A stretch of DNA of 22,543 nt from Pseudomonadota bacterium (GCA_030591305.1 JAUVBI010000014.1:1-22543), one strand, 5' to 3'. Numbered from the stretch's first letter, positions 1 through 7,724 are shown. Notes: a model not told the origin generated them from the sequence alone. Translations and numbers: made by a program.

Positions 1-67
1 AATCTTGATGAACCCGGGTATTCATGCTGTTTTGCATGGTCAGCATATTGACTAATGCTTGTTTCAA
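1..67 (-). CDS. Probable dimeric dUTP diphosphatase, N-terminal fragment
   Basis: Only the first 22 codons lie in the window; the gene continues off the left edge. Reading leftward from a TTG at 67-65, the peptide has a conserved-looking M-L-T-M-Q-N-S-M-N-T-R-V-H-Q-D core. This resembles the N-terminus of the all-alpha, dimeric dUTPase family (dUTPase_2), whose members begin with a similar leucine-rich helix followed by Q-x-x-M-N-x-x-V-x-x-x-W. Those enzymes hydrolyse dUTP to dUMP and pyrophosphate, keeping uracil out of DNA. An AGAGGA ribosome-binding site at 80-75 sits 7 bases before the TTG, which supports that start; the in-frame ATG at codon 8 has no comparable site. It lies 101 bases downstream of the TrkA-N gene on the same strand and may be co-transcribed. 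The call rests on a short stretch, so the family is likely but not proven. Confidence 0.6.
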   Translation of the reverse strand, partial: MKQALVNMLTMQNSMNTRVHQD

Positions 68-74
68 TCGAAAG

Positions 75-80
75 TCCTCT
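75..80 (-). promoter_or_regulatory. Ribosome-binding site selecting a TTG start
   Basis: AGAGGA on the minus strand, 7 bases upstream of the TTG at 67. It decides the start of the partial dUTPase reading frame. Confidence 0.55.
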
Positions 81-146
81 GTTGAGTGATAGTGCGATGC
101 GTGCGCTGCAGCATATCAGTGGCGGCGACGATAAAACAAGTTTGTG

Positions 147-170
147 GCCCCTGCCCCTGCCCCCGCCCCT
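147..170 (-). repeat. Four tandem hexamers with G-quadruplex potential
   Basis: On the plus strand GCCCCT is repeated four times back to back, with one base change in the third unit. On the minus (transcribed) strand this reads as four G-runs of 4, 5, 4 and 4 bases separated by loops of only 1, 2 and 2 bases, a textbook intramolecular G-quadruplex pattern. The first G of the first run is the last base of the TAG stop of the TrkA-N gene, and the array ends 79 bases before the dUTPase start. Confidence 0.85.
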
Positions 171-1473
171 AGAAAAACTCGATCCAGGCCCTGGGAATAT
201 TCTCTTCTATTAACTCCGCAATACTAATGCTGATTATGTCGTGATCCTGACCCACCTCGAAGGCAAATATTGACTCCTTGCCACTGCGCGCAATCACCAT
301 GGCACCCGGATACTTTCGTCTGATCCACAGCGCGGTGCGCAAATTTTCTTCTTCATGGCCGGTACCCAGGACAAACACCGTATTGTCGCCATCAATTTTT
401 CCATCCTCGCGCAGCCTGTCCCAGACTTCCGGGTGGGAAATATCCCCCTCGTAGATAAAGCGCTGATACTTGCCGGAAAACTCCATCTGCTCATCCGCAA
501 CCAACACTCTGCGGTGGGCATCACTGTCTATGATGATGACCGTATCCAACTCGTCGATAGCGCAGCGCTGTAGCTCCTCCAGAATGGTCTGCCCAAAACG
601 CCCAAAGCCCGCCAGAATGACCACATCCTTGTCCCTTGTTTCCTGGAAGCGGTGCAACATATGGCTTCGAACAAGACCGGTGGCGGCCAGGTGGTAGGTG
701 TTAAACGTCAGGCAACTCTCGCTAACCCGGGTATTCTCCATGGCTCGCATAAAACGAAGATTGCCACAGTGAATAACAATTCGCTGGCCTATTCCCGGTA
801 CCAGATTAATTAAAACACTGGCCGCCTCGTAGCTTCGCATGCTGTTGTTATCCAGCAATAATATTTTGCGCGCGCGATCAACTTGCAATTGGCACAGGAA
901 AAACTCATGGGTGATATCACCGATGACAAGCTGGGCACCAAAGTTTTGTTTGATCTCATCTTCGCGAATAGCATCGTGATCGGAGCAGACAACCACCACG
1001 GGGATTTTACTGTTGTGACTGCGCAACACCCGCAAATAGGCCAGCGCCAGCTCCCCGTCTCCCACCACAATGATATGGTCTTTCAAGCGCCGCAGATACC
1101 AGCTCTGTGGGGCAAGGGCCCGAAACAGCGCACTGATCAACGTCGAAGCCGTGAGGATGGGCGAGCCAAAATAGGACAACCACAAAAGACTTCGCGCCAG
1201 GGCGCTGCCACCGATGGGTGTGCCCAGGTCGGTGCCGCCCAATACGAATAGGCTCAGGCTGAAATAGGCTTTTACCAGAATACCCGACTCGGTCACGTAG
1301 GGCATTTCGGTAACCGTAACCCCCATTTCAAACGCCGCCATGGCACTCAAAAAGAGGCCGGCGGCTGTCGCTGCCAGCCAGGGAAATTCGTTGTCGGAAT
1401 AGCTGTTTTGCATGGCGCCAATAGTACCAGTGTTTGGCTGACAAAACTGTGCTGAATAAGCGTGGACATTCAT
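169..1473 (-). CDS. TrkA-N (RCK) domain membrane protein, channel-like
   Basis: A 434-residue protein with two transmembrane segments (about residues 33-50 and 92-118) flanking a pore-loop-like stretch (about 68-92). Two Rossmann-type RCK/TrkA-N domains follow: the first has GDGELA near residue 138, the second the classical GFGRFG near 289. This layout is that of two-TM potassium-channel-like proteins gated by nucleotide- or ligand-binding RCK domains. The filter position reads L-G-G-T-D-L-G rather than T-V-G-Y-G-D, so potassium selectivity should not be assumed. The ATG at 1473 is only 4 bases from the longest possible plsB start. The ATG at codon 21 (1413-1411) is an alternative that would remove a non-conserved-looking leader, but it has no clear Shine-Dalgarno either. 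Divergent from plsB; the dUTPase lies downstream on the same strand. Substrate unknown. Confidence 0.8.
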   Translation of the reverse strand: MNVHAYSAQFCQPNTGTIGAMQNSYSDNEFPWLAATAAGLFLSAMAAFEMGVTVTEMPYVTESGILVKAYFSLSLFVLGGTDLGTPIGGSALARSLLWLSYFGSPILTASTLISALFRALAPQSWYLRRLKDHIIVVGDGELALAYLRVLRSHNSKIPVVVVCSDHDAIREDEIKQNFGAQLVIGDITHEFFLCQLQVDRARKILLLDNNSMRSYEAASVLINLVPGIGQRIVIHCGNLRFMRAMENTRVSESCLTFNTYHLAATGLVRSHMLHRFQETRDKDVVILAGFGRFGQTILEELQRCAIDELDTVIIIDSDAHRRVLVADEQMEFSGKYQRFIYEGDISHPEVWDRLREDGKIDGDNTVFVLGTGHEEENLRTALWIRRKYPGAMVIARSGKESIFAFEVGQDHDIISISIAELIEENIPRAWIEFF

Positions 1474-1531
1474 AAAAATGACTTCTATTCTTTACTCAAT
1501 AATACTCCTTGATAAATTCGTGGATAGAATA

Positions 1532-4009
1532 ATGGCTTCCAGCCAACAACGGTTCAATGTTTTTCAGTTCATGCGCCTCAAGTGGTACCTGTCACTGCGG
1601 GCCATCCTCCATATCTGGGTACGCAGCAAGGTATTCCCGGAACCCCTGGCAAACCTCAACATCAATCCCAACATACCGGTCTGTTACATCATGGACACTT
1701 ACGCCCTGTCGTCCCTGCTGATCCTGGATAAAGCCTGTGAGCAGAACGGCCTGGAACGGCCCCTTTACCCCATTGGGGGGGCGGAACACCTGGGCGGGCG
1801 GGCCTGGGCGGCCCTGCGCCGGCTCAAGGGCCTTTTTATTCGCAGGCACACCACCCGTCGCAGTTCGGAGATGATACAAAACATGGCGAAATACGCCCTG
1901 CAACATCCGGACTTTGAGATGCAGCTGGTCCCGGTTTCAATACTGATCGGCCGCGCACCCGATAAAGAAAACTCACTGGTCAAAGTAATTTTCTCCGAGG
2001 GCTGGGACGTCGGTGGTCGCCTGGGGCGCCTCTTTAGTACCTTTGTGAACGGCCGTGGCAGTTGCGTGTATTTTGGAACTCCGCTGTCCATTCGCGAATT
2101 GGTGGACGAAAAATCGGACGACAGTATCGCCGTGCGCAAGGTTTACCGCCTGGCACGCAGCCAGTTGCGCCAAATACGCGAGACCGCCATCGGGCCCGAC
2201 CTGTCGCACCGGCGCACCTTGTTTAAGCAAGTCATTGGCAGCAAGCAGGTACAGGCCGTCATCGCCGCAAGGCTGGAGTCCGAAGACAGCAGTAAAGAAA
2301 AGCTCCGCAGCGAGGCCGAACAAGCCGTTAAGGAAATCGCCGCGAATTATTCCTATACGGCCGTACGTTTTAGCGATGTAGTTCTCACCTGGTTCTGGAA
2401 TAAAATATTTAATGGCGTAGAACTTAATCATTTCAAGAACTTTGAGCATAACGCAGCAGGTAAGGAAATTATCTACGTACCCTGCCATCGCAGCCATATC
2501 GACTATTTACTGCTATCCTATTTGCTGTATATCAATGGTCATGTTCCCCCGCATATCGCCGCTGGCTCAAACCTGAACCTTCCCGTGCTTGGCCCATTTT
2601 TGCGCAGATGCGGGGCATTTTTCATACGCAGGAGCTTTCGCTCTGACCCACTGTATGCCGCCGTATTCGACGAGTACCTGGCAATCATTCTGGCCCAGGG
2701 CGTATCCATCGAATATTTCATTGAGGGGGGACGTTCCCGAACCGGGCGTTTGCTGCCACCAAAGGGCGGCATGTTACAAATGACCGTGCGCACCTATATG
2801 CGCAACCCCACAAAGCCCATCATCTTTCAACCGGTATACATAGGTTATGAGCAGTTGGTAGAGGGCAGCTCCTATATTTCCGAGCTGGGCGGCAAGGAGA
2901 AAAAGTCGGAGTCCCTGGGGGATTTATTCAGTGTGTTTGGCATACTGCGGCGCAACTACGGCAAGGTTCACGTCAACTTTGGCGAGCCCATTTACCTGGA
3001 TACCCTGCTGCAAAGTCACGACAAGAAATGGTTGGAATTGAACGCAGAAGAAAAACCCGACTGGCTGCCCGGGCTTGTAGACAACCTCGCCACCTCCATA
3101 ATGACCAATATCAACGGCGCCGCGGATGTAAATCCGGTTAATCTGCTGGCCACCTCGCTACTGGCCACGGCCAAGCACGCACTGCCGCGGGAAGAGCTTG
3201 AATACCAGTTGGGTCTCTGCCTGAACATTCTCAAAAGCTCGCCTTCCAGTGACAGCGTCACCATCACAGAGCTTAGCGCTAAAGAGATCATTGAGTACGG
3301 TCAGGAGCTGGGTATCATCGAGGTGCGGCAACACACACTGGGTGAGATTCTCTTCGTACCGGAAAAATCAGCGGTTCAGTTGACCTACTTCCGCAACAAT
3401 ATTGCCCACCTGTTTGCCCTGCCCTCGATTATCGCCAGTTGCTTTCTGGTGCGCAGTGAGCTTTCCAGAGCGCGGGTCTTTCAGTTATTCAAGCAAATCT
3501 ATCCCTTCCTGCGCAAAGAACTATTCCTGCCCTGGAGCGACGAAGACGCTAAAAAAATGCTGGAAGAGCACATTAAGATTTTCAATTCGCTGGGTTTGAT
3601 TACCGGGAGTAGAATTCTTAAGCGAACAGGGGGAGGAAGCCAGGCGGCAGCGGGCCTTAGCCTGCTGGGCAGAGGCATGTTACAAACCTTTGAGCGCTAC
3701 TTCATTACCCTCTCTGCACTGGCCAACAAGGGTTCTGGGGTGCTGTCTTCCAGTGAACTGGAAGAGCTATGCATACTCTATGCGCAGCGTATATCTCTAC
3801 TGCACGAATTCGATGCCCCTGAATTTTACGATAAAACCCTGTTCCGGCAATTTATAAAGAACTTGTCCAGCGAGGGCATTATGTCCGAGGATGATAACGG
3901 CAAGTTGATGTTTGACAAAAAACTCATAGCCATGTCCGCAGGTGCGCGTCTGGTGATGAGCACAGAGCTCAGGCACGGCATTATTCAGGTCGCATCGGGA
4001 AATACATAA
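1532..4009 (+). CDS. plsB: Glycerol-3-phosphate 1-O-acyltransferase PlsB
   Basis: Inner-membrane-associated enzyme that acylates sn-glycerol-3-phosphate at position 1, the first committed step of phospholipid synthesis. All four acyltransferase blocks are visible: H-R-S-H-I-D-Y (catalytic HX4D, His319 and Asp324 from this start), G-A-F-F-I-R-R, F-I-E-G-G-R-S-R-T-G-R, and P-V-Y-I-G-Y-E. The long flanking N- and C-terminal regions are typical of PlsB (roughly 800-840 residues) rather than PlsC. The frame is open from an ATG at 1478, but the ATG at 1532 is preferred: it has GGA 7 bases upstream, gives 825 residues, and begins shortly before the conserved region (from about residue 14). The longer start would leave only 4 bases to the divergent TrkA-N gene. 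It is followed by a poorly coding stretch and then the convergent tRNA-Leu. Identity is secure; the start is not. Confidence 0.95.
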   Translation: MASSQQRFNVFQFMRLKWYLSLRAILHIWVRSKVFPEPLANLNINPNIPVCYIMDTYALSSLLILDKACEQNGLERPLYPIGGAEHLGGRAWAALRRLKGLFIRRHTTRRSSEMIQNMAKYALQHPDFEMQLVPVSILIGRAPDKENSLVKVIFSEGWDVGGRLGRLFSTFVNGRGSCVYFGTPLSIRELVDEKSDDSIAVRKVYRLARSQLRQIRETAIGPDLSHRRTLFKQVIGSKQVQAVIAARLESEDSSKEKLRSEAEQAVKEIAANYSYTAVRFSDVVLTWFWNKIFNGVELNHFKNFEHNAAGKEIIYVPCHRSHIDYLLLSYLLYINGHVPPHIAAGSNLNLPVLGPFLRRCGAFFIRRSFRSDPLYAAVFDEYLAIILAQGVSIEYFIEGGRSRTGRLLPPKGGMLQMTVRTYMRNPTKPIIFQPVYIGYEQLVEGSSYISELGGKEKKSESLGDLFSVFGILRRNYGKVHVNFGEPIYLDTLLQSHDKKWLELNAEEKPDWLPGLVDNLATSIMTNINGAADVNPVNLLATSLLATAKHALPREELEYQLGLCLNILKSSPSSDSVTITELSAKEIIEYGQELGIIEVRQHTLGEILFVPEKSAVQLTYFRNNIAHLFALPSIIASCFLVRSELSRARVFQLFKQIYPFLRKELFLPWSDEDAKKMLEEHIKIFNSLGLITGSRILKRTGGGSQAAAGLSLLGRGMLQTFERYFITLSALANKGSGVLSSSELEELCILYAQRISLLHEFDAPEFYDKTLFRQFIKNLSSEGIMSEDDNGKLMFDKKLIAMSAGARLVMSTELRHGIIQVASGNT

Positions 4010-4092
4010 GCAAGGATACCAAGAAGTTTAGCGAGTCCAAAACTGACAAGGGCTCCCCGCTCCTCTCTGGTTTTTAAAAACATTTACAGAGC

Positions 4093-4281
4093 TTAATGTG
4101 ACTGCCTATAAGCTATCGGGTAGCCGTTGATGACTTCCTCTATGTGAGATATCCAAGAGAAAAAGTTCTGCAAAATAGGCGTGAAAATGCCAGCGATAAG
4201 CAGAGCAAACATCCATGAATGCAGTTTTTTTGTACTGCGGAATCCCGGGTAACCAGTGACTCCATTGCCATGGCTGCCATG
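4093..4281 (-). pseudogene. Possible small membrane protein gene, start out of frame
   Basis: The 381-base stretch between plsB and tRNA-Leu has no clear long gene, but it holds this candidate. A very good GGAGG (4291-4287) sits 6 bases before an ATG at 4280. That frame gives a 46-residue, cysteine-rich peptide ending at 4140. The frame one base back, open from 4281 to a TAA at 4093, reads like a real protein: T-G-Y-P-G-F, a K-K pair, then a transmembrane segment W-M-F-A-L-L-I-A-G-I-F, and a polar tail. It lacks a start codon. One extra G right after the ATG would join the ribosome-binding site and start to the protein-like frame, so a one-base deletion is a possible explanation. It lies about 110 bases downstream of tRNA-Leu on the same strand. 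No family recognised. Elsewhere in 4010-4390 I see nothing supportable. Confidence 0.3.
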
Positions 4282-4387
4282 TTACACCTCCGATGTGATA
4301 TGACCTAACGTATCAGACATACCGTATCGAGAGAACATCATATCCGCCCAGCTTCCTGGCGCAGGAGTGATCGGCGGTTTTGTTTGA

Positions 4388-4474
4388 TGGTGCCCGGAGC
4401 CGGAATCGAACCGGCACGCCTGTTAAGGCGCAAGATTTTAAGTCTTGTGTGTCTACCAATTTCACCATCCGGGC
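4388..4474 (-). tRNA. tRNA-Leu (UAA)
   Basis: The minus strand folds as a class II tRNA: acceptor GCCCGGA/TCCGGGC, discriminator A, and an encoded CCA at 4390-4388. The anticodon loop has TAA in the context CTTAAAA, there is a long variable arm, and the T-loop is GGTTCGATTCC-like. In E. coli and Pseudomonas this isoacceptor follows tRNA-Gly and tRNA-Cys directly downstream of pgsA; here it stands alone, about 4.75 kb away. Confidence 0.97.
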
Positions 4475-4488
4475 AGGGAGGGTACTCA

Positions 4489-4505
4489 GACACAGTAATT
4501 GTGTC
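4489..4505. repeat. Short perfect inverted repeat in the tRNA-Leu leader
   Basis: GACACA and TGTGTC flank a 5-base GTAAT centre, a perfect 6-base inverted repeat 15 bases upstream of the mature 5' end of tRNA-Leu. It lies in the divergent region shared with the transporter gene. It could be a leader stem or a dimeric regulator site; nothing further identifies it. Confidence 0.4.
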
Positions 4506-4602
4506 CTGAAAAGCGGCGGCATAATAGCATAATATGGTATGAATAAGGCAAGCACCTTGGCATAATGTGTGCTGTCAAATAATAAATGTTTCAGGATAAA
4601 CT

Positions 4603-5955
4603 ATGGCATCCTCCCGCGGAGAGTTTAGTTCTCGTTTTGGTTTTATCATGGCTGCAGCCGGCAGCGCTGTGGGTTTGGGCAATATATGGGGTTTTCCAAC
4701 CCAGGCCGCAAGTAATGGTGGCGGCGCTTTTCTCCTGGTCTACCTGGTATTGGCATTCACGCTGGCCTATCCGGCCTTGATGGCGGAGTTAATCATTGGC
4801 CGCCATGCACATGCCAACGCCGTAAAAGCATTGCGCCTGATATCCACAGGGCCAAAATCGCGCTTTATTGGCGGCACTACGGGAGTTATTGGTTTTGCAG
4901 TTGCCAGCCTGATATTGAGCTTCTATGCGATCGTAGCGGGCTGGATGATTGCTTTTTGTCTCTCTTCCCTGGCCGCTATCCTCGGTCTGGATGAATTGAG
5001 TACCTGGCTCACCAGCTTTAGCCTAACAGGTAATGTTTTCTTTATGGTGGCCTTTATGGTCCTGACTGTGAGCATCATATCCCGCGGTGTACAGGACGGA
5101 ATCGAGCGCTGGTCCGCCAGGCTAATGCCGGTGCTATTAATTACATTGGTAATACTCGCGCTGTACGTTCTCACCCTGGATGGTGCCAGCGAGGGCCTAA
5201 AAGTCTACCTACTACCTGATTTTGATAAAGCCCTGTCTCCCAAGCTGATTATCAGCGCTCTGGGAGCCGCATTTTTCTCCCTCTCCCTGGGGGTTGGCAC
5301 CATGTTGATATACGGGTCCTATATCAGTGACAAAGAAAATCTGCCAGTGCTGGGAGGCCTGGTAACCCTGGTAGACATCGCTATCGCCGTTATCTCAGGC
5401 TTTCTGGTCATACCGGCCATGTATGTGGCCCTGCACAATGGCGTAGAAATTTTTGACAGTGCGGGCAGCTTAATCTCAGAAGACACCCTCATATTTACCG
5501 TATTGCCCGAATTATTTTCCACCATGGGCACAGCGGGTATCGTAGTCTCAATTACCTTCTTTTTCCTGATGGCCATTGCCGCCCTCACCTCCTCCATATC
5601 CATGCTGGAGGTTCCTGTCGCCTATACCATTGAAGAACACGGCATATCACGCAACAAGGCTGTTGTCGGCATTGGCGCAGCCATCACCGCCAGTAGCACC
5701 ATTATCTTACTGAATTTCGAGCCCCTGTTCGGTATGGTGGTTGCCTTCACTACACGCTATAGCCAACCTCTACTGGGCTTTATGTTCTGTATTTATGCGG
5801 GCTGGGTATGGCATCGCAACGGCATATTAAAAGAGTTGCGCAAAGGCTGTGAAAACATAGAAGACAGCCTGTTCTGGAAAATATGGCCCTGGTATGTACG
5901 CCTGGTGTGCCCGGTCATTATTATGGGAATTTTTCTACAGAGTATTTTGGGTTGA
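4603..5955 (+). CDS. Sodium-dependent transporter, NSS/SNF family
   Basis: A 450-residue, highly hydrophobic protein of the neurotransmitter:sodium symporter family. These proteins use the LeuT fold to import amino acids or related small molecules with Na+ across the inner membrane. The unwound first helix carries the family signature G-S-A-V-G-L-G-N-I-W-G-F-P (residues 20-32), which forms part of the Na+ and substrate sites. The TM6-like block S-L-S-L-G-V-G-T-M-L-I-Y-G-S-Y is also present. The length fits the shorter bacterial members with 11 rather than 12 membrane segments. AGGA lies 7 bases before the ATG. It is the first gene of a plus-strand group followed after 95 bases by the exosortase H pair; no functional link is evident. 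Substrate cannot be told from sequence. Confidence 0.92.
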   Translation: MASSRGEFSSRFGFIMAAAGSAVGLGNIWGFPTQAASNGGGAFLLVYLVLAFTLAYPALMAELIIGRHAHANAVKALRLISTGPKSRFIGGTTGVIGFAVASLILSFYAIVAGWMIAFCLSSLAAILGLDELSTWLTSFSLTGNVFFMVAFMVLTVSIISRGVQDGIERWSARLMPVLLITLVILALYVLTLDGASEGLKVYLLPDFDKALSPKLIISALGAAFFSLSLGVGTMLIYGSYISDKENLPVLGGLVTLVDIAIAVISGFLVIPAMYVALHNGVEIFDSAGSLISEDTLIFTVLPELFSTMGTAGIVVSITFFFLMAIAALTSSISMLEVPVAYTIEEHGISRNKAVVGIGAAITASSTIILLNFEPLFGMVVAFTTRYSQPLLGFMFCIYAGWVWHRNGILKELRKGCENIEDSLFWKIWPWYVRLVCPVIIMGIFLQSILG

Positions 5956-6050
5956 GCTGGGCGCAACCGCGCAGACAGTGATTATATGGAAAATTCCGGC
6001 CATCTCACGTATTATTTTTCTTTAAACCTTTTTGGCCTGGATAACTTCTA

Positions 6051-6560
6051 ATGGCACGATTTGTCAGCATATTTCTTTTGATTCTGCTGGTCCTGTTTGG
6101 ACTTGAGATGCTGGAACCCATACACGTGGCCGTGGTGGAGCCTTTCACCGGCTTTATTGCCAGATTGAGTGTATGGCTGATCACACCTTTCGATGAGTCT
6201 GTGATCGCCTACGGCCGGGTAATACGGGATGGCGTGAGTGGCTTTGCCGTCTCTATCGAGTCAGGCTGTAACGGTGTAGAGGCCACCATAGTATTAATCG
6301 CAGCGGTACTCGCATTTCCCGCCAGCTGGCGCCAGCGGCTACTGGCAATTGGCTGGGGGTTTCTGGCGATTCAAGTGGCAAACCTCCTGCGCATTATCAG
6401 CTTGTTTTACCTGGGCCAATGGAACCTGGAAGTTTTCAACTGGATTCACCTCTACCTGTGGCCCGTATTAATCATGCTCGACGTACTGGTTGTCTTTATT
6501 ATTTACCTTCGTTATATCTCCCGGCAGGCAGAAAGCCTTGAACTGTCCTCTCCTGCATGA
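6051..6560 (+). CDS. xrtH: Exosortase H, IPTLxxWG-CTERM type
   Basis: A small 169-residue multi-spanning membrane protein with the exosortase/archaeosortase catalytic layout. Cys73 lies in E-S-G-C-N-G-V-E-A, Arg114 in N-L-L-R-I-I-S-L-F-Y, and His133 in N-W-I-H-L-Y-L-W-P. These inner-membrane cysteine proteases/transpeptidases process C-terminal sorting signals of exported proteins. The very short length, lacking the extra membrane segments of XrtA, and the GCNGVEA block fit XrtH, which handles proteins ending in an IPTLxxWG motif plus a membrane helix and basic tail. Its stop overlaps the next gene by four bases (ATGA), so the two are translationally coupled. No protein in the window carries the sorting signal. 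A weak GGAT lies 9 bases before the ATG. Confidence 0.87.
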   Translation: MARFVSIFLLILLVLFGLEMLEPIHVAVVEPFTGFIARLSVWLITPFDESVIAYGRVIRDGVSGFAVSIESGCNGVEATIVLIAAVLAFPASWRQRLLAIGWGFLAIQVANLLRIISLFYLGQWNLEVFNWIHLYLWPVLIMLDVLVVFIIYLRYISRQAESLELSSPA

Positions 6561-7201
6561 ATGACGAGGACGTAAACGACGATGTAGTAGAGCCACCCAA
6601 ACTCTACCAATTTGTCGGGCTGGTATTCTTGTGGCTCATTCCCTGCTTTGTTGTATGGATATCGCTGAGTTCACTGCTGGCAGCACCCATTGTTTGGGTA
6701 TCTGAGCTGATACTTGCCTCTGCCCTGCCCGATATTGTGCACAGCTTTACCCTTACCGGGTCGCAGGCACTGCTGGCAACTCATTTCGGCGAACTCGATG
6801 GTGAAATTGTATCGGCGCAAGTTGCCGGCTACCGCCTTGCCTACCCCATCAACACCCGCATCCTTACCTACGCCCTGCCGTTTTATGGCGCGCTGCATTT
6901 TGCCACGCAAACCACCCGTGGTATCTCTGGCAATGATGGGAGTATGGCCGGTTTTGCTAAAGGCCTGCTATTGCTCTACCCACTACTCATCCTGGGATTA
7001 GTCAGCATAGGCGTAAAGGACTTGATGCTGGGCCTGGGCCCGGTATTTATTGACAGCGGCAGTACTGGGGCATCGGCGATTGGTTTGATGTACCAACTGA
7101 GTACGTTGATGGTCCCTCCCCTCGCGCCTATTATGCTTTGGGCGTGGCAGGCGAGAGAGAGTTCCTTAATTCAACAACTGCTGGTAAAGAATAAGCGCTG
7201 A
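6557..7201 (+). CDS. Exosortase H-associated membrane protein
   Basis: A 214-residue protein with an acidic cytoplasmic-looking start (D-E-D-V-N-D-D) and about four membrane segments (roughly residues 18-55, 98-115, 133-155 and 180-200), with a periplasmic-sized stretch between the first and second. It starts inside the stop of xrtH (ATGA overlap). A membrane protein of this size immediately after xrtH is a recurrent companion of exosortase H, which is the main reason for the name. No catalytic motif is visible. It may help XrtH recognise or present its substrates, but that is inference. The gene ends 13 bases before the convergent zinc-ribbon gene. Confidence 0.72.
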   Translation: MNDEDVNDDVVEPPKLYQFVGLVFLWLIPCFVVWISLSSLLAAPIVWVSELILASALPDIVHSFTLTGSQALLATHFGELDGEIVSAQVAGYRLAYPINTRILTYALPFYGALHFATQTTRGISGNDGSMAGFAKGLLLLYPLLILGLVSIGVKDLMLGLGPVFIDSGSTGASAIGLMYQLSTLMVPPLAPIMLWAWQARESSLIQQLLVKNKR

Positions 7202-7214
7202 TTACCCGGCTGGC

Positions 7215-7625
7215 CTAAGGGGCAATTTTTTCACGATTACCCTTAATTAACCCGCGGAAGAAATCCAGCAGCGACTCGTGTTTAAAATCTGCGAATTCAC
7301 CCGCGTCCATAAACATCCCGTGCTCGTTACAGATCTCATACCAGATATGCTGTTGCTTCGGATCGGCTGTTTTGCTCATTTCCTTGCCGCAACGGGGACA
7401 GTTAATATCCGCATGGCTATCCCACTTGACACCCTCGGAGACATTGCCGAGATCCAACGCTTCGCTGCCGTATGATTTTTTTAGACGATGCGCCTCATCC
7501 TCATCAAACCACAGGCCCTGGCAATGCGTACAGCGATCAATGGTAATGCTCTCATAGGTAACTTCTTCCATGCCATGTTGGCATTTAGGGCATTGCAGAG
7601 CATGAACTTCCGAATTGTACTCCAT
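7215..7625 (-). CDS. TFIIB-type zinc-ribbon protein
   Basis: A 136-residue soluble protein with two zinc-ribbon-like units. The first has C-P-K-C (Cys12, Cys15) and C-T-H-C-Q-G-L-W-F-D (Cys32, Cys35), the typical zf-TFIIB pattern ending in G-x-W-h-D. The second has C-P-R-C (Cys76, Cys79), then Cys99 and His102 in C-N-E-H-G-M-F-M-D-A-G-E-F, so one ligand is histidine instead of cysteine. Members of this family are common in bacteria and their biochemical role is mostly unknown. The start at 7625 is chosen because AGGAG lies 8 bases upstream; the frame is open to an ATG 7 codons earlier that overlaps this ribosome-binding site. A promoter candidate lies about 36 bases upstream. It is convergent with the xrtH pair. 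Confidence 0.85.
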   Translation of the reverse strand: MEYNSEVHALQCPKCQHGMEEVTYESITIDRCTHCQGLWFDEDEAHRLKKSYGSEALDLGNVSEGVKWDSHADINCPRCGKEMSKTADPKQQHIWYEICNEHGMFMDAGEFADFKHESLLDFFRGLIKGNREKIAP

Positions 7626-7660
7626 CTTATTATCTCCTATTTTCACCTATAGTGGTCGTC

Positions 7661-7690
7661 AGTATAGGCTGGCTGTAGCTAATTTTCCAA
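7661..7690 (-). promoter_or_regulatory. Sigma70-type promoter for the zinc-ribbon gene
   Basis: On the minus strand TTGGAA (7690-7685) and TATACT (7666-7661) are separated by 18 bases. This places a start site about 30 bases before the AGGAG-led ATG at 7625, within the 99-base gap after the desaturase gene. Confidence 0.5.
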
Positions 7691-7724
7691 CTAGTTGACG
7701 AAGTGAGCATCCGTGCGCAGTTAA

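Noticed and set aside
1478..1531. Longer plsB start at 1478
   Set aside because: It would leave 4 bases to the divergent gene and has no ribosome-binding site; the extra 18 residues do not resemble the family N-terminus.
7202..7260. Terminator between the convergent exosortase partner and zinc-ribbon genes
   Set aside because: There is a T-run (ATTTTTTC) preceded by G/C-rich bases, but I could not pair a convincing stem and the run lies within the zinc-ribbon coding sequence.
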